From an uncultured Gemmatimonadota bacterium (GTDB lineage: Bacteria > Gemmatimonadota > Gemmatimonadetes > Palauibacterales > Palauibacteraceae): 64,000 bases of DNA. Each line of letters begins with the position of its first letter. The stretch's first letter is position 1. The notes beneath the pieces are model-generated. The model did not search any database, had not been told where the DNA came from, and saw only the letters and a list, made by a program, of their open reading frames with translations. The stretch is from contig CAJWLK010000001.1 of the NCBI GenBank assembly GCA_913043255.1, positions 62,001 through 126,000 on the forward strand. Reading direction: 5' to 3'. The position numbers and the translations under genes are program-made. This document shows, in pieces, positions 1 to 12,264 of the stretch.

Positions 1-660
1 GACTTCCTCCCCTTTCAGCATAACGTCTCGAACCGTCCAAAGAAGTCGACGTCCAAGAGCCCCTCCCGGATGCAACCGCGCGAAATCATCTTCATTTAAC
101 CCACGAGCCCGCACCAGTGCCAAGGCAAAGGCATCGCCAAGCACTAAAGCCACTGTGCTACTGGCCGTCGGCGCCACATCGTACTGGCAGGCTTCCTCCT
201 CAACAGATGCATCAAGCACTACATCGGCGGCCTCTGCAAGTAGAGAATCAGGTGAGCCAGTGATAGCAATGACCGTAGCCCCTACACTGCGCACCGCGGG
301 CAACAATGTGACGAGTTCTTCATTAGCTCCGCTTTTTGAAACGACCAAGAGGACATCCCCTTCCACCAACACCCCTACGTCGCCATGGGCCCCCTCTGTA
401 GGGTGGAGAAACAACGCAGGAGTACCCGTACTAGAGAGGGTAGACGCGATTTTACGAGCAACCAAGCCAGACTTTCCCACTCCAGTAACGATGACTCGGC
501 CCGACGCATCGAGCACGCAACGCAAGGCAACAAGAAATTCTTCCCCCAGTCGTGCCCCTAACGCCGCAACGCTCTCCGCTTCAACGTCGATGGCTGTTCG
601 AGCAACCGAAAGGAGTTCGTGATCTGTCGGTACTAGAGCATTAGGACCCGTATTTTTCAT
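1..660 (-). CDS. kdsD: Arabinose-5-phosphate isomerase, KdsD/KpsF family (partial, C-terminus cut by window edge)
   Basis: Interconverts ribulose-5-phosphate and arabinose-5-phosphate, the first step of KDO synthesis for lipopolysaccharide. The 220 visible residues form a complete SIS sugar-isomerase domain: GVGKSG at 60-65, HPTEGAHGD at 86-94, SKSG at 108-111, and the family signature FARLHPGGALGRRL at 193-206. The chain then enters what should be the first CBS domain (VRDVML, 210-215) and is cut by the left edge; full members are about 320-330 residues with two CBS domains. ATG start 18 bp after the kdsA stop. It is the last visible gene of the kdsB-pyrG-kdsA-kdsD operon, which fixes its role in KDO synthesis. 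Confidence 0.93.
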   Translation of the reverse strand, partial: MKNTGPNALVPTDHELLSVARTAIDVEAESVAALGARLGEEFLVALRCVLDASGRVIVTGVGKSGLVARKIASTLSSTGTPALFLHPTEGAHGDVGVLVEGDVLLVVSKSGANEELVTLLPAVRSVGATVIAITGSPDSLLAEAADVVLDASVEEEACQYDVAPTASSTVALVLGDAFALALVRARGLNEDDFARLHPGGALGRRLLWTVRDVMLKGEEV

Positions 661-678
661 CTTGCCTGTAGCCTACCA

Positions 679-4042
<3,364 letters not shown>

Positions 4043-4051
4043 GTTGGAAGG

Positions 4052-4081
4052 CTAGCTTGAAGCGGCATCGCAAGAAGCTAG
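4052..4081 (-). repeat. Inverted repeat overlapping the putative kdsB promoter
   Basis: The arms CTAGCTT (4052-4058) and AAGCTAG (4075-4081) are perfect 7-bp complements separated by 16 bp, just upstream of the kdsB start at 4042. The upstream arm coincides with the proposed -10 hexamer. It could be an operator or a leader hairpin. Only the sequence symmetry is observed; any function is inferred. Confidence 0.35.
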
Positions 4082-4103
4082 GAGAGAGGCTGGACTATGT
4101 CAA
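4075..4103 (-). promoter_or_regulatory. Putative sigma-70 promoter for kdsB-pyrG-kdsA-kdsD
   Basis: On the minus strand TTGACA (complement of 4098-4103) is followed after 17 bp by TAGCTT (complement of 4075-4080). The -35 is perfect and the -10 is poor (3 of 6). It is correctly placed about 35 bp ahead of kdsB, in the 233-bp gap 4043-4275. Two more TTTTGACA motifs lie in the same gap (near 4196 and 4239) but have no matching -10 box. No terminator is seen in the gap. Confidence 0.35.
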
Positions 4104-4275
4104 AACTGACTACGATTAGTCATATAAAACGGCCGAACCTAGATGAACTCTTCTAGCTCGAGGAGACAATTCCAAAGAGGGGAGATTTTACTACCTGTCA
4201 AAACCTTTCATGATTCAGCGAAAGATTTACAGATATCATGTCAAAAACAACCTTTAAGCCATGTAAAAAACTTAC

Positions 4276-5850
4276 CTAACAACAGCCCGGACGTGACATC
4301 TGCGAGGGGCGCGCAGAGCGTCGAACACGCACATCGAAATACGGCATCGAGGTTCCAAGGGGAAGACCAAATTCAAGTTGGAAATCCCATATCCGTGCCG
4401 CGACACCAACACTAAGAGCCTTTTCAAGTTGAAACTCAGGGCCATTGCCCCAAACGGTTCCTCCACTGGCCCGAAGAAATGCATCTAGCCCACCCAAATC
4501 AACCATGCCGATAAATGGGATCGCATACGTCACTTCACCAAAAAATAGCTGAGGGTTCCTGAGCCCTCGCAGTGGAATTGTGGGGACTGTCCCTATTCCC
4601 CCAATCGTCGAATAACGTTGCCTCGGCAGTGTACCTGCCACGTCGAGTCGCATAATCGCAAACACATTAACTAAATGTCCCCAAGAGGTAGTCCGACGTG
4701 TCGAGTACCGACCTTCAGCCATCACAAAAGAGGATAAGAGTTCTGTCGGAGACTGCGTGCCCAAACCAGCTTCCAGCCCAAAACCAAAACCGACCTTCGA
4801 CCCCGGACTTATTCTCGACCATTCGAATCCCGACTGAACAAGGAAAAAAGTCCCATCATCGATAGCCGGATTCTGGTTTGAAATCTCTTGTGATTCTTCT
4901 CCAAACAGTACTTTCACATCGCTCGCCGGAAGCGATTCCGCGTCTTCCCAGCCAGCTCCGAATGTCCACGACCAGTTGGGGGAATCTTCCCAAGAGGCTG
5001 AACCGAATGAACGCAGTTCAATTTCTGCGCCAACATGTTCCGCTGAGTAATAGTCACGGTTGCCGATACCCGCGACCAAATGTGCAAGACTATTATACCA
5101 CGTAGGTCTACTCCAACCTTCGTTGCTACGAGTCCCACGTTCGCCAAAAAACCCTATACGAACTTGGTCTGACACATACCATGAGAGGCGCCCACCGAAA
5201 TCTCCAAGCCCCCCACCCGCCGTCTTATAAACCCCTCCCATCTCAAGCTCAGGTCGCCCAGGAAGACTTGCCAATCGGGCCAATCCCCCAACCCCGACGG
5301 TGAGGCCATCGACACGCTGATAGGTTGGCATGCCGGGGAAAAAACCAATAAAAGAAGAACGTTCTTCTATTTCCCAAACGACTTCGAAACCACCTCCGGT
5401 CGGCCGCACTCGGACTGGTTCGTTAGGGCGGTACGTAAGCGCCCCTTCAATCTTGGCGAGTTCCGAATCGTAGAAACCACCTCCGAACACAACTACATCT
5501 CCTCCTACGCTTCCTTCTGTTCTAAGAAACAAATCACCATCGACAACATAGATGTCACCATCGATACGACCCGCTATTCGAGCCGTCGCTTCTAACAAGA
5601 GAACGTCCCTCGAAAGCGTATCCCCCTTTGCAAGCACCGTGTCACGCGTCCACAGCGCATACTCTCCCTTTTCAAGGAAAACCTGAAGTGCCTTTTGAGA
5701 GTCCGACCGAGGGTCATCGGCCAGTTGGACGTCTTGACCTGTCAAAGGAGTTACGCATACAGCGACTGAAGCTGAAATGGTGTAAAACAAGAATCCGATC
5801 CGTACCAAAATCCGACCCCGTTTCCGTGTGCTGATATTTGACGGACTCAT
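4276..5850 (-). CDS. Envelope protein: bactofilin-like beta-helix followed by an outer-membrane beta-barrel
   Basis: Not a recognised family. With the start used here it has 524 residues. Residues 1-39 look like a basic N-terminus and signal peptide (hydrophobic 17-34). Residues about 80-140 show short alternating hydrophobic/Gly turns (ARIAGRIDGDIYVVDGDLFL) like polymer-forming bactofilin or beta-helix repeats. Residues about 150-524 are amphipathic strands rich in Gly, Tyr and Trp, as in outer-membrane barrels. It ends unusually in two cysteines. An upstream ATG at 5892 would give 538 residues, but the ATG at 5850 forms an ATGA overlap with the preceding nitroreductase stop and leaves a better signal peptide. 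Function unknown; the neighbouring KDO operon suggests an envelope role only weakly. Confidence 0.75.
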   Translation of the reverse strand: MSPSNISTRKRGRILVRIGFLFYTISASVAVCVTPLTGQDVQLADDPRSDSQKALQVFLEKGEYALWTRDTVLAKGDTLSRDVLLLEATARIAGRIDGDIYVVDGDLFLRTEGSVGGDVVVFGGGFYDSELAKIEGALTYRPNEPVRVRPTGGGFEVVWEIEERSSFIGFFPGMPTYQRVDGLTVGVGGLARLASLPGRPELEMGGVYKTAGGGLGDFGGRLSWYVSDQVRIGFFGERGTRSNEGWSRPTWYNSLAHLVAGIGNRDYYSAEHVGAEIELRSFGSASWEDSPNWSWTFGAGWEDAESLPASDVKVLFGEESQEISNQNPAIDDGTFFLVQSGFEWSRISPGSKVGFGFGLEAGLGTQSPTELLSSFVMAEGRYSTRRTTSWGHLVNVFAIMRLDVAGTLPRQRYSTIGGIGTVPTIPLRGLRNPQLFFGEVTYAIPFIGMVDLGGLDAFLRASGGTVWGNGPEFQLEKALSVGVAARIWDFQLEFGLPLGTSMPYFDVRVRRSARPSQMSRPGCC

Positions 5851-6395
5851 CGCAGAGGAGTCCGTCCATCGGGTAAAGCCCAACGGTCCCACGCGATAGC
5901 ATCCTCATGGGGAATTCGTTCCGGAAGGTCTGCCAATCCTGCTTGATACCCTAAACAGATGAGGGCAACCACTGGGACATCTCCTGGGATACCAACGACC
6001 CGTTGCACTTCAGATTCTTTAAAACCGCAAATCCAGCTTGAATGGAGACCTAGGTCTGCTGCTGCAATAATTAACGTTTGAGCGGCTGCTGCAATATCCA
6101 CTGGAAAACTAGGCCGACCATTCCCACTCACATGTGAATGGATTCGAGCACAACAAACGATGACAACAGGGGCAGTCCGCACATGTGGATGGTTAAAAGC
6201 AGCGGCTGCGACCTCATGACGAAGCAGTGCCTCTTGGATCACTACAAATCGCCAAGGTTGTGCCTCTCTAGCTGACGGAGCATATCGTGCCGCTTCAAGT
6301 ACAGCTTCTATTGCCTCAGGGGCGACCATACGGTCATCAAACTTCTGAACCAGATGTCGATTGCGAATGAGGCTCAGGAGCTTTGTTACACGCAT
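5847..6395 (-). CDS. Nitroreductase-family FMN oxidoreductase
   Basis: Nitroreductase-fold flavoprotein of 182 residues, normal for the family. It has the FMN-binding NRHLVQKFDDRMV start region, then ARYAPSAREAQPWRFVVIQ, and a conserved LGLHSSWICGF segment. Members reduce nitro groups, quinones or flavins with NAD(P)H; the substrate here is unknown. I chose the ATG at 6395 over a TTG at 6401 because GAAGG lies 9 nt ahead of the ATG but only 3 nt ahead of the TTG. It follows xerD by 12 bp and overlaps the downstream envelope gene as ATGA. Confidence 0.85.
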   Translation of the reverse strand: MRVTKLLSLIRNRHLVQKFDDRMVAPEAIEAVLEAARYAPSAREAQPWRFVVIQEALLRHEVAAAAFNHPHVRTAPVVIVCCARIHSHVSGNGRPSFPVDIAAAAQTLIIAAADLGLHSSWICGFKESEVQRVVGIPGDVPVVALICLGYQAGLADLPERIPHEDAIAWDRWALPDGRTPLR

Positions 6396-6407
6396 AAACA
6401 ATACCCT

Positions 6408-7322
6408 TCAACTTCGGGGATGGTGTGACCTGTGCACTTGTCGTACGTGTGATCGATCCACATGTGTATAGATGTCCGTCGTCGAGATGTCAGCATGCCC
6501 AAGCATTTCTTGGACAGAAGCTAGGTCAGCCCCTCCCTCAAGCAGGTGTGTCGCAAAACTGTGTCGCAATGTATGGGGTGTCACACTCTTCTCGATTCCG
6601 GCGCGTTCCACATACCTGCGTAGGATTTTCCAAACCCCCATTCTACTGAGTCGCCGACCTCGGCGATTCAAAAACAAACGTCCTTCTGTATCTCCACGAT
6701 CCAGCTCTGGCCTCAATTCCCGAAGGTATCGGCGAACTGATACTCGTGCATCCAAACCCACCGGAACAAGTCTCTCCTTTGCCCCTTTTCCAATCACACG
6801 CACTAAACCTTCATCCAGATCTAAATCACGAAGCGTTAGGGCACAAAGTTCAGATACCCTAAGACCACAGCCGTAAAGAATTTCGAGAATGGCCCTATCC
6901 CTAGCAGAGGCCACATTGTCGATCTCAATCGCACTTAGTAACAATTGGACTTCGGAGACAGTTAAAACGCTCGGAAGTCGCCGCCCTGACCGAGGTGCTT
7001 CAAGCTGCTCACTCGGATCAGCCTCAATCACCCCCTCCTCCATGAGGAATCGGAAGTAGCTTCGCATTGACGATATCGCACGAGCAACAGTGGAACGCGC
7101 ATACCCTTCCTCCGTCAATCCAGACACGTGATCACGGAGTAATTCGTATGTCATTTCAGACGGCGCCGATATGCCTCGCTTACGCGCGCCTTCGATCAAA
7201 CGGGCCACATCCCGCAAATATCCATCCAAAGTTGGGGCTGAAAGGCCTCGTTCAAAACTCAAATAATCTTGAAACGATTCAAGTTCAAATACACGGGCCT
7301 CTGGACTCCTCTCGCCCTTCAT
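6408..7322 (-). CDS. xerD: Tyrosine site-specific recombinase, XerC/XerD family
   Basis: Probably resolves chromosome dimers at dif with a partner recombinase. 304 residues. An N-terminal SAM-like core-binding domain (about 10-97) precedes the catalytic domain. All catalytic residues are visible: R155 (GCGLRVSEL), K179 (GKGAKERL), H250 and R253 (PHTLRHSFATHL), H276 (LGHADIS) and nucleophile Y285 (DIYTHV). No attachment sites or phage genes flank it, so it looks like the housekeeping enzyme rather than an integrase. Whether it is XerC or XerD cannot be settled by eye. It starts 2 bp after the dedA stop, with GGAG 8 nt upstream. Confidence 0.88.
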   Translation of the reverse strand: MKGERSPEARVFELESFQDYLSFERGLSAPTLDGYLRDVARLIEGARKRGISAPSEMTYELLRDHVSGLTEEGYARSTVARAISSMRSYFRFLMEEGVIEADPSEQLEAPRSGRRLPSVLTVSEVQLLLSAIEIDNVASARDRAILEILYGCGLRVSELCALTLRDLDLDEGLVRVIGKGAKERLVPVGLDARVSVRRYLRELRPELDRGDTEGRLFLNRRGRRLSRMGVWKILRRYVERAGIEKSVTPHTLRHSFATHLLEGGADLASVQEMLGHADISTTDIYTHVDRSHVRQVHRSHHPRS

Positions 7323-7324
7323 CC

Positions 7325-7984
7325 TTAGGACTCCGTGTCCCCTGTATTTCGCTGACCTTTGTGGTCATCCCGGCGACTCGTCATCCACCAATACGCCACC
7401 GCTAGGGCGATCACAACGGTAACTACAACAAGCCACCCATTGACCGTCCTGAAATAATCAAAGACCCGCGCAACATTTCGTGCTGCCGCAATCCCTACGA
7501 CCAATAGTGCCGCATTCCATAAAAACGAGGCGACTGCTACTGGGACCATGGTACGGACAATACCCAAACCCGTGAAACCGGAGAACGTCGGAATAACAAC
7601 ACGAAGGATAGGCAAGAATCTAGAGAAGAATATTGCCCACAGCCCATAACGATCGTAGAACTGGGAAATACGGTTGAATTGGTGTGGACTTAGGAGACGT
7701 CGCCCCCAGCCCCCTTCGAACAACTCAGGACCACGTTGTCGGGCAACACCGTAGACACACATGGCCCCGATGACATTCGCTATCCATGCTGAGGCTAAGA
7801 TAGGAACAGGGCGTAGGGTACCATATTCCGTAAGCACCGCACCCAGAATGACAAAAGTGTCGGAAGGGACAGGGGGGAAAACATTCTCCAAAGCGGATCC
7901 CAACGCGATGAGGGCATAGACTACCACTCGAGGCAATTCCAACAGGAAATCCAAAGCCTCGAAAACGTCCCGAACATCAGTCAT
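7325..7984 (-). CDS. DedA-family (SNARE-associated) inner-membrane protein
   Basis: 219-residue polytopic membrane protein. It has the DedA features ENVFPPVPSDTFVILGAVL and the FFSRFLPILRVVIPTFSGF motif with the conserved arginines, plus several hydrophobic segments and a basic cytoplasmic tail. DedA proteins are known or proposed lipid transporters/scramblases needed for envelope homeostasis; the exact substrate here is not shown. It overlaps the upstream ispF end by 8 bp, so the two are probably co-translated. Confidence 0.9.
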   Translation of the reverse strand: MTDVRDVFEALDFLLELPRVVVYALIALGSALENVFPPVPSDTFVILGAVLTEYGTLRPVPILASAWIANVIGAMCVYGVARQRGPELFEGGWGRRLLSPHQFNRISQFYDRYGLWAIFFSRFLPILRVVIPTFSGFTGLGIVRTMVPVAVASFLWNAALLVVGIAAARNVARVFDYFRTVNGWLVVVTVVIALAVAYWWMTSRRDDHKGQRNTGDTES

Positions 7985-8486
7985 TATCCGCTAGATTTCC
8001 CCCTAATTTCTTGTCGAAAGGTTCAACCAACGCCACAGCGATTACGGCCAATCCTTCACCTCGACCAATCCAACCCATCCCTTCATTAGATTTTGCCTTA
8101 ATGGATACGGAAGAGAACGATGTCCCCAGTGCTTCAGCAATTCGTTCACGCATCGCTGAAGCATGAGAACCAATATGAGGTTTTTCTGTAATTACGGTGA
8201 CGTCGACATTCTGTACGCCCAAGCCTTGGGCCTCAATACTCCTAACCACAGCGGTAAGCATTTCAACAGAATCAGCCCCCGCATTGGCCGGATCATCATC
8301 CGGGAATAGAGTGCCAATATCACCCATGGCTGTTGCTCCGATCACTGCATCCGTGACTGCATGCGCAATCGCATCACCGTCCGAATGGGCGGCGAGACCA
8401 GGCGAACCTGGAATTTCGACACCACCCAAAACTAGCGGTCGCGTCTCGTCAAAGCGGTGCGAATCGTAGCCGACGCCAACCGACAT
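7977..8486 (-). CDS. ispF: 2-C-methyl-D-erythritol 2,4-cyclodiphosphate synthase
   Basis: Fifth step of the MEP isoprenoid pathway, releasing CMP. 169 residues. The zinc ligands are visible in VGYDSHRF (D8, H10) and in HSDGD. The family motifs AIGATAMGDIGTLFPDDDP-like and IKAKSNEGMGWIGRGEG are present. ispD, which acts earlier in the pathway, is elsewhere in this window (45477-46181), so the two are not fused or adjacent here. It is followed by dedA with an 8-bp overlap. Confidence 0.96.
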   Translation of the reverse strand: MSVGVGYDSHRFDETRPLVLGGVEIPGSPGLAAHSDGDAIAHAVTDAVIGATAMGDIGTLFPDDDPANAGADSVEMLTAVVRSIEAQGLGVQNVDVTVITEKPHIGSHASAMRERIAEALGTSFSSVSIKAKSNEGMGWIGRGEGLAVIAVALVEPFDKKLGGNLADND

Positions 8487-8505
8487 TCGACGTCCGTCGA
8501 CCCAA

Positions 8506-8916
8506 TCAGTCTTTAGGAACGTCGAGAATACGGAGAGCTAGGTGGGCCGCATTCTTAGCATTATCAATTCCTACCGCCGCCACTGGCACACCGGGAGGCA
8601 TCTGTGCGACGGACAACAAAGCATCCAACCCACCGAGGGTTCCTGCCGACACTGGCACACCGATCACCGGGAGGGTCGTGTGTGCGGCCACTACACCTGG
8701 CAGCGCCGCCGAGAGACCAGCACCACAAATAACAACAGAAAAGCCCTCCCCTGCCGCCTCTGTTGCAATTTTCGCGGTACGATTCGGTTCCCGATGCGCC
8801 GATGAAACTTCCACTTGAACATCTACTCCTGCTTCTCGGAGTATATCTGCGCCCTTCTCCATAGTTGGACGATCAGACTCCGACCCCATCATTACGAGCA
8901 CCCGCTTGGTTTGCAT
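8506..8916 (-). CDS. purE: N5-carboxyaminoimidazole ribonucleotide mutase
   Basis: Converts N5-CAIR to CAIR in purine synthesis. The signature VMMGSESDRPTME opens the protein and SSAHREPNRT, GAGLSAALPGVVAA and PVIGVPVSAGTLGGLDALLS follow, all classical class-I PurE. The ATG at 8916 gives 136 residues and overlaps the fabF stop as TAATG; a longer frame to 8955 would add 13 residues unlike the family. purK is not adjacent, which is unusual, so it must lie elsewhere if it is present. Confidence 0.95.
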   Translation of the reverse strand: MQTKRVLVMMGSESDRPTMEKGADILREAGVDVQVEVSSAHREPNRTAKIATEAAGEGFSVVICGAGLSAALPGVVAAHTTLPVIGVPVSAGTLGGLDALLSVAQMPPGVPVAAVGIDNAKNAAHLALRILDVPKD

Positions 8917-10172
8917 TAGCTTATTTCTCCATTCCAGCGTCGGATCGCCAAACAACCATTGTGTCCACCGAAACCAAAAGAGTTTGAGATGGCCACTTCC
9001 ACTGGACGATCAATGATTCCTCCGTGTGCATATTCGAGGTCGCACTCTGGGTCAGCCTCCTCAAAGTTTATGGTGGGTGGGATTATCCCCTTCCGGCAAA
9101 CCTCAGCTGCTATGGCCAACTCAATCGCGCCCGCCGCCCCGAGTGTGTGACCCATCATCGATTTGGTTGATCCGATGACAAGCTCGTACGCATGCGACCC
9201 AAACACATCCTTTACAGCCCGTGTCTCCGCAACATCGTTTGCCGGAGTTGAGGTTCCATGCGCATTAATGTAGTCCACGTCGGAGGGTGCCAAACCAGCA
9301 TCTCGAAGAGCATGCTCCATCGCACTACGGGCTCCTGAACCATCGGGTGCCGGAGCAGTTATATGGTGGGCATCCGCACTCTGGCCGAAGCCCACGACTT
9401 CGGCGAGGATTTCCGCACCACGATCAATCGCATGTTCCAATTCCTCCAGGATCAACATCCCCGAACCTTCTCCTAAAACAAATCCATCTCGGTGAGCATC
9501 AAACGGTCGCGACGCACGGTGAGGTGCCTCATTACGGGTCGACAAAGCCTTCATCGTCGCGAAGCCTGCCATAGCAAGAGGGGTGACGGTAGACTCTGTC
9601 CCACCAGTTATCATAATGTCAGCTTCCTCATCCCGAATTGATCGGAACGCCATACCGATTGCATGAGCGCTTGAGGCACAAGCTGAAACCGTTGCATAGT
9701 TCGGACCTTGAGCCCCGTACCGCATTGCAATCATCCCCGGCGCCATATCAGCAATAAACATAGGGATGAAAAACGGAGAGACTCGGCTGGGGCCACCCTC
9801 AATCAATCTTGTATGTTGGCGTTCCAGCAAGGGGAGACCACCGATGCCACTACCCACAATCACACCCACACGTCCAGTCGGGACGTCGCCGAAGTCATCG
9901 GGGAGCCCCGCCTGTTCAAGAGCTTGCGCGGTACTAGCCATAGCAAATTGCAGGAAGCGATCTGCACGCCGTGCGTCCTTGGCATCCATATAGCCTTCTA
10001 CGTCGAAGTTCTTAACTTCACACGCAAAACGAACACCATGATCGGACGCATCAAATTGCGTAATGGGGCCGGCACCACTTTCTCCAGCGACCAATGCTCT
10101 CCACGTTGAGCTTGGATCAAGACCTACCGGTGTCACCAGCCCGACTCCCGTAATGGCTACACGTCTTTTCAT
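8916..10172 (-). CDS. fabF: 3-oxoacyl-[acyl-carrier-protein] synthase II
   Basis: Elongating condensing enzyme of type-II fatty acid synthesis. 418 residues. The Cys-His-His triad is visible: Cys in VSACASSAHAIG, His in NAHGTSTPANDV and His in MMGHTLGAAGAIE. It follows acpP by 21 bp in the order plsX-fabD-fabG-acpP-fabF. Its stop overlaps the purE start. Because no fabH is in this cluster, initiation must be provided from another locus or by another synthase. Confidence 0.97.
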   Translation of the reverse strand: MKRRVAITGVGLVTPVGLDPSSTWRALVAGESGAGPITQFDASDHGVRFACEVKNFDVEGYMDAKDARRADRFLQFAMASTAQALEQAGLPDDFGDVPTGRVGVIVGSGIGGLPLLERQHTRLIEGGPSRVSPFFIPMFIADMAPGMIAMRYGAQGPNYATVSACASSAHAIGMAFRSIRDEEADIMITGGTESTVTPLAMAGFATMKALSTRNEAPHRASRPFDAHRDGFVLGEGSGMLILEELEHAIDRGAEILAEVVGFGQSADAHHITAPAPDGSGARSAMEHALRDAGLAPSDVDYINAHGTSTPANDVAETRAVKDVFGSHAYELVIGSTKSMMGHTLGAAGAIELAIAAEVCRKGIIPPTINFEEADPECDLEYAHGGIIDRPVEVAISNSFGFGGHNGCLAIRRWNGEIS

Positions 10173-10193
10173 GACCGTGTCACAAGACGAAAG

Positions 10194-10430
10194 CTATTCT
10201 TCCTTTGCGGTCAGATATGCGATTGCCTGACCGACGGTCTGCATCTCTTCCGCATCTTCGTCAGGAATCTCAAGCCCAAATTCCTCTTCGAAGGCCATTA
10301 CGAGTTCCACGGTATCAAGCGAGTCTGCCCCAAGGTCTTCCACAAAATTGGCTTCGTCCGTGACTTTCTCTTGCTCGACACCTAGCTCTTGCGCGATGAT
10401 CTCTCGCACTCGTGCCGCATTCTCCGACAT
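10194..10430 (-). CDS. acpP: Acyl carrier protein
   Basis: Carries acyl intermediates on phosphopantetheine. 78 acidic residues with the modification motif [10 protein letters not shown] (Ser37). The ATG at 10430 is preceded by AAGGAG eight nt upstream, a strong ribosome site. A longer reading to 10484 would add 18 basic/aromatic residues atypical for ACP and is rejected. It lies between fabG (126 bp upstream) and fabF; the long gap before it may hold its own promoter, since a TTGACG is present, but no convincing -10 was found. Confidence 0.96.
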   Translation of the reverse strand: MSENAARVREIIAQELGVEQEKVTDEANFVEDLGADSLDTVELVMAFEEEFGLEIPDEDAEEMQTVGQAIAYLTAKEE

Positions 10431-10556
10431 GTATCGCTTCTCCTTGAAATGAGTGGGTTTTGGATATTGGAACACTCCAGGCATTTTTGCTACCTACACC
10501 GATCTTTCGGCGTCAACCTGATGCGCTAAGGTACTACAAACTTCCACTCCACACTT

Positions 10557-11291
10557 TTACATCACCATACCGCCATCTACAACTATGACTTGTCCTGTAA
10601 CGTATGCTGCCCCAGGGCCAACCAAAAAACGAACAACTTTTGCCACGTCCTCTGGAGAGCCAAGACGGCCCGCTGGAATCCGATCGAGCATATCCCTTTG
10701 GACCTCTTCCGGTAACCCCGACGTCAAATCTGTCGCGATGAAACCCGGAGCTACTGCGTTAGCCTGAACTCCACGAGCCGCCAATTCTTGGGCAACGCTC
10801 TTCGTAAGAGCAATGAGGCCCGCCTTCGCCGCCGCATAGTTGGACTGGCCCCGGTTTCCCGTCAACCCCACCACGCTAGATACATTGACGATTTTTCCAG
10901 ATCGGCGTTTCATCATCCCACGAGCAACCGCCCGGACAAGATAAAACGGGCCAGACAGATTTGTGTCGATCACACTGTCCCAGTCCGTGTCTTTAAGTCG
11001 AACCAAGATGTTATCTCGTGTTATCCCCGCGTTGTTTACGAGTATCGTGACTGGCCCCAAAGTCTCCTCTACTCTCCCAATGAGTTCAGAGCATTCAGCC
11101 GGGTTAGACACATCACAAACGAACCCACCGTGCCCCGTTCCCGGCAATTCCGCCGCCACAGATTTAGCCTCTTCTAGGATATCTACGATAGCAACTCTAC
11201 TTCCTGCCTCAGCTAATTCCTGTGAAATCGCCCGGCCAATTCCTCGCGTACCGCCTGTGACGAGTGCAATCTGATCTATCAACTCACTCAT
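10557..11291 (-). CDS. fabG: 3-oxoacyl-[acyl-carrier-protein] reductase
   Basis: NADPH-dependent short-chain dehydrogenase that reduces beta-ketoacyl-ACP. 244 residues. The Rossmann motif VTGGTRGIGRAI, the NNAG segment, catalytic Ser in NVSSVVG and the Tyr/Lys pair in YAAAKAG are visible. The C-terminal GQVIVVDGGM ending is typical. It overlaps the fabD end by 8 bp, and its place in the fab cluster makes FabG much more likely than another short-chain dehydrogenase. Confidence 0.95.
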   Translation of the reverse strand: MSELIDQIALVTGGTRGIGRAISQELAEAGSRVAIVDILEEAKSVAAELPGTGHGGFVCDVSNPAECSELIGRVEETLGPVTILVNNAGITRDNILVRLKDTDWDSVIDTNLSGPFYLVRAVARGMMKRRSGKIVNVSSVVGLTGNRGQSNYAAAKAGLIALTKSVAQELAARGVQANAVAPGFIATDLTSGLPEEVQRDMLDRIPAGRLGSPEDVAKVVRFLVGPGAAYVTGQVIVVDGGMVM

Positions 11292-12264
11292 CCACTTCTC
11301 CCTCCGTTGTGTTCCCAGCGCTTAAGGTTTCCAGAAAGCTCTTGATTCCATCGAAGTTGCCGATGGGGATCGGGCGCAGCCCTTTCTCGATACGTCGAAC
11401 TAGCCCAGAAAGCGTATTGCCCGGCCCCAGTTCCAGCCAGGTTGTCGGCTCAAGCCGACTCATTTTCTCCACCCCCTCAGTCCATCGGACTGGGGATGTA
11501 AGTTGAGAGACCAGTGTCCGTCGGACATTGTTCGCCTCCGCAACAGGCTCCACTGTCGCGTTAGATATAATTGGGAATTGCGGGTCTACTATCTCACTCG
11601 CCGCTAAGACTTCAGAAAATTCTTGCGCCATATCGTCCATGAGAGGGGAATGAAAAGCTCCGCTCACATTCAACGGGATGATTCGCTTCGCACCCCACGC
11701 CTCGGCCTCAGTCTTGGCGAACTCGACCGCAGTCACATCACCACTGATAACAACTTGCCCCGGACCATTCAAATTCGCTGGAACCACAAGTCCTATTTTA
11801 GGGTCCTGAAGGCCATTGATTTCACTACAGAGCTCTTCGACACCATCCGCCTCCAGGCCAATCACCGCCGCCATACCGCCAGGACGTTTTGCCCCAGAAG
11901 CAGCCATCAGTGTTCCACGTCGCCTAACAATCCGAAGCGCCGTCTCAAAAGAAAAACTGTCAGCGATGAGGTGAGCTGACAGTTCACCCAAAGAGTGGCC
12001 AGCTCCAACCATGACCGAAAGTGGTGCTTCTTTCAGAAGTGACCAGACTGCGAAACTATGAACTAAGATGGCAGGCTGAGCGTTCTCTGTAGCACGCAAA
12101 TCATTTTCCGGACCTTCCCAACATAGCCTACTAAGAGAAAACCCAAGTTCCTCATCTGCTTGTTCGTATAGCTCTCGTATTGAGGGATACGAATTCGCCA
12201 GATCATGTCCCATTCCGACATACTGTGAACCTTGTCCCGGCAACAATAATGCTACGCCACTCAT
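11284..12264 (-). CDS. fabD: Malonyl-CoA:ACP transacylase
   Basis: Transfers malonyl from CoA to ACP to supply elongation. 326 residues. It opens with LLPGQGSQYVGMG and has the active-site Ser in GHSLGEL and the conserved His in SGAFHSPLM. It overlaps plsX as ATGA and fabG by 8 bp. In most bacteria fabH sits between plsX and fabD; here the two are directly fused at the junction with no room for it. Confidence 0.95.
   Translation of the reverse strand: MSGVALLLPGQGSQYVGMGHDLANSYPSIRELYEQADEELGFSLSRLCWEGPENDLRATENAQPAILVHSFAVWSLLKEAPLSVMVGAGHSLGELSAHLIADSFSFETALRIVRRRGTLMAASGAKRPGGMAAVIGLEADGVEELCSEINGLQDPKIGLVVPANLNGPGQVVISGDVTAVEFAKTEAEAWGAKRIIPLNVSGAFHSPLMDDMAQEFSEVLAASEIVDPQFPIISNATVEPVAEANNVRRTLVSQLTSPVRWTEGVEKMSRLEPTTWLELGPGNTLSGLVRRIEKGLRPIPIGNFDGIKSFLETLSAGNTTEGEVDE

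Noticed and set aside
6396-6401. TTG start for the nitroreductase gene
   Set aside because: The GAAGG site is 3 nt away, too close, while it is 9 nt from the ATG at 6395.
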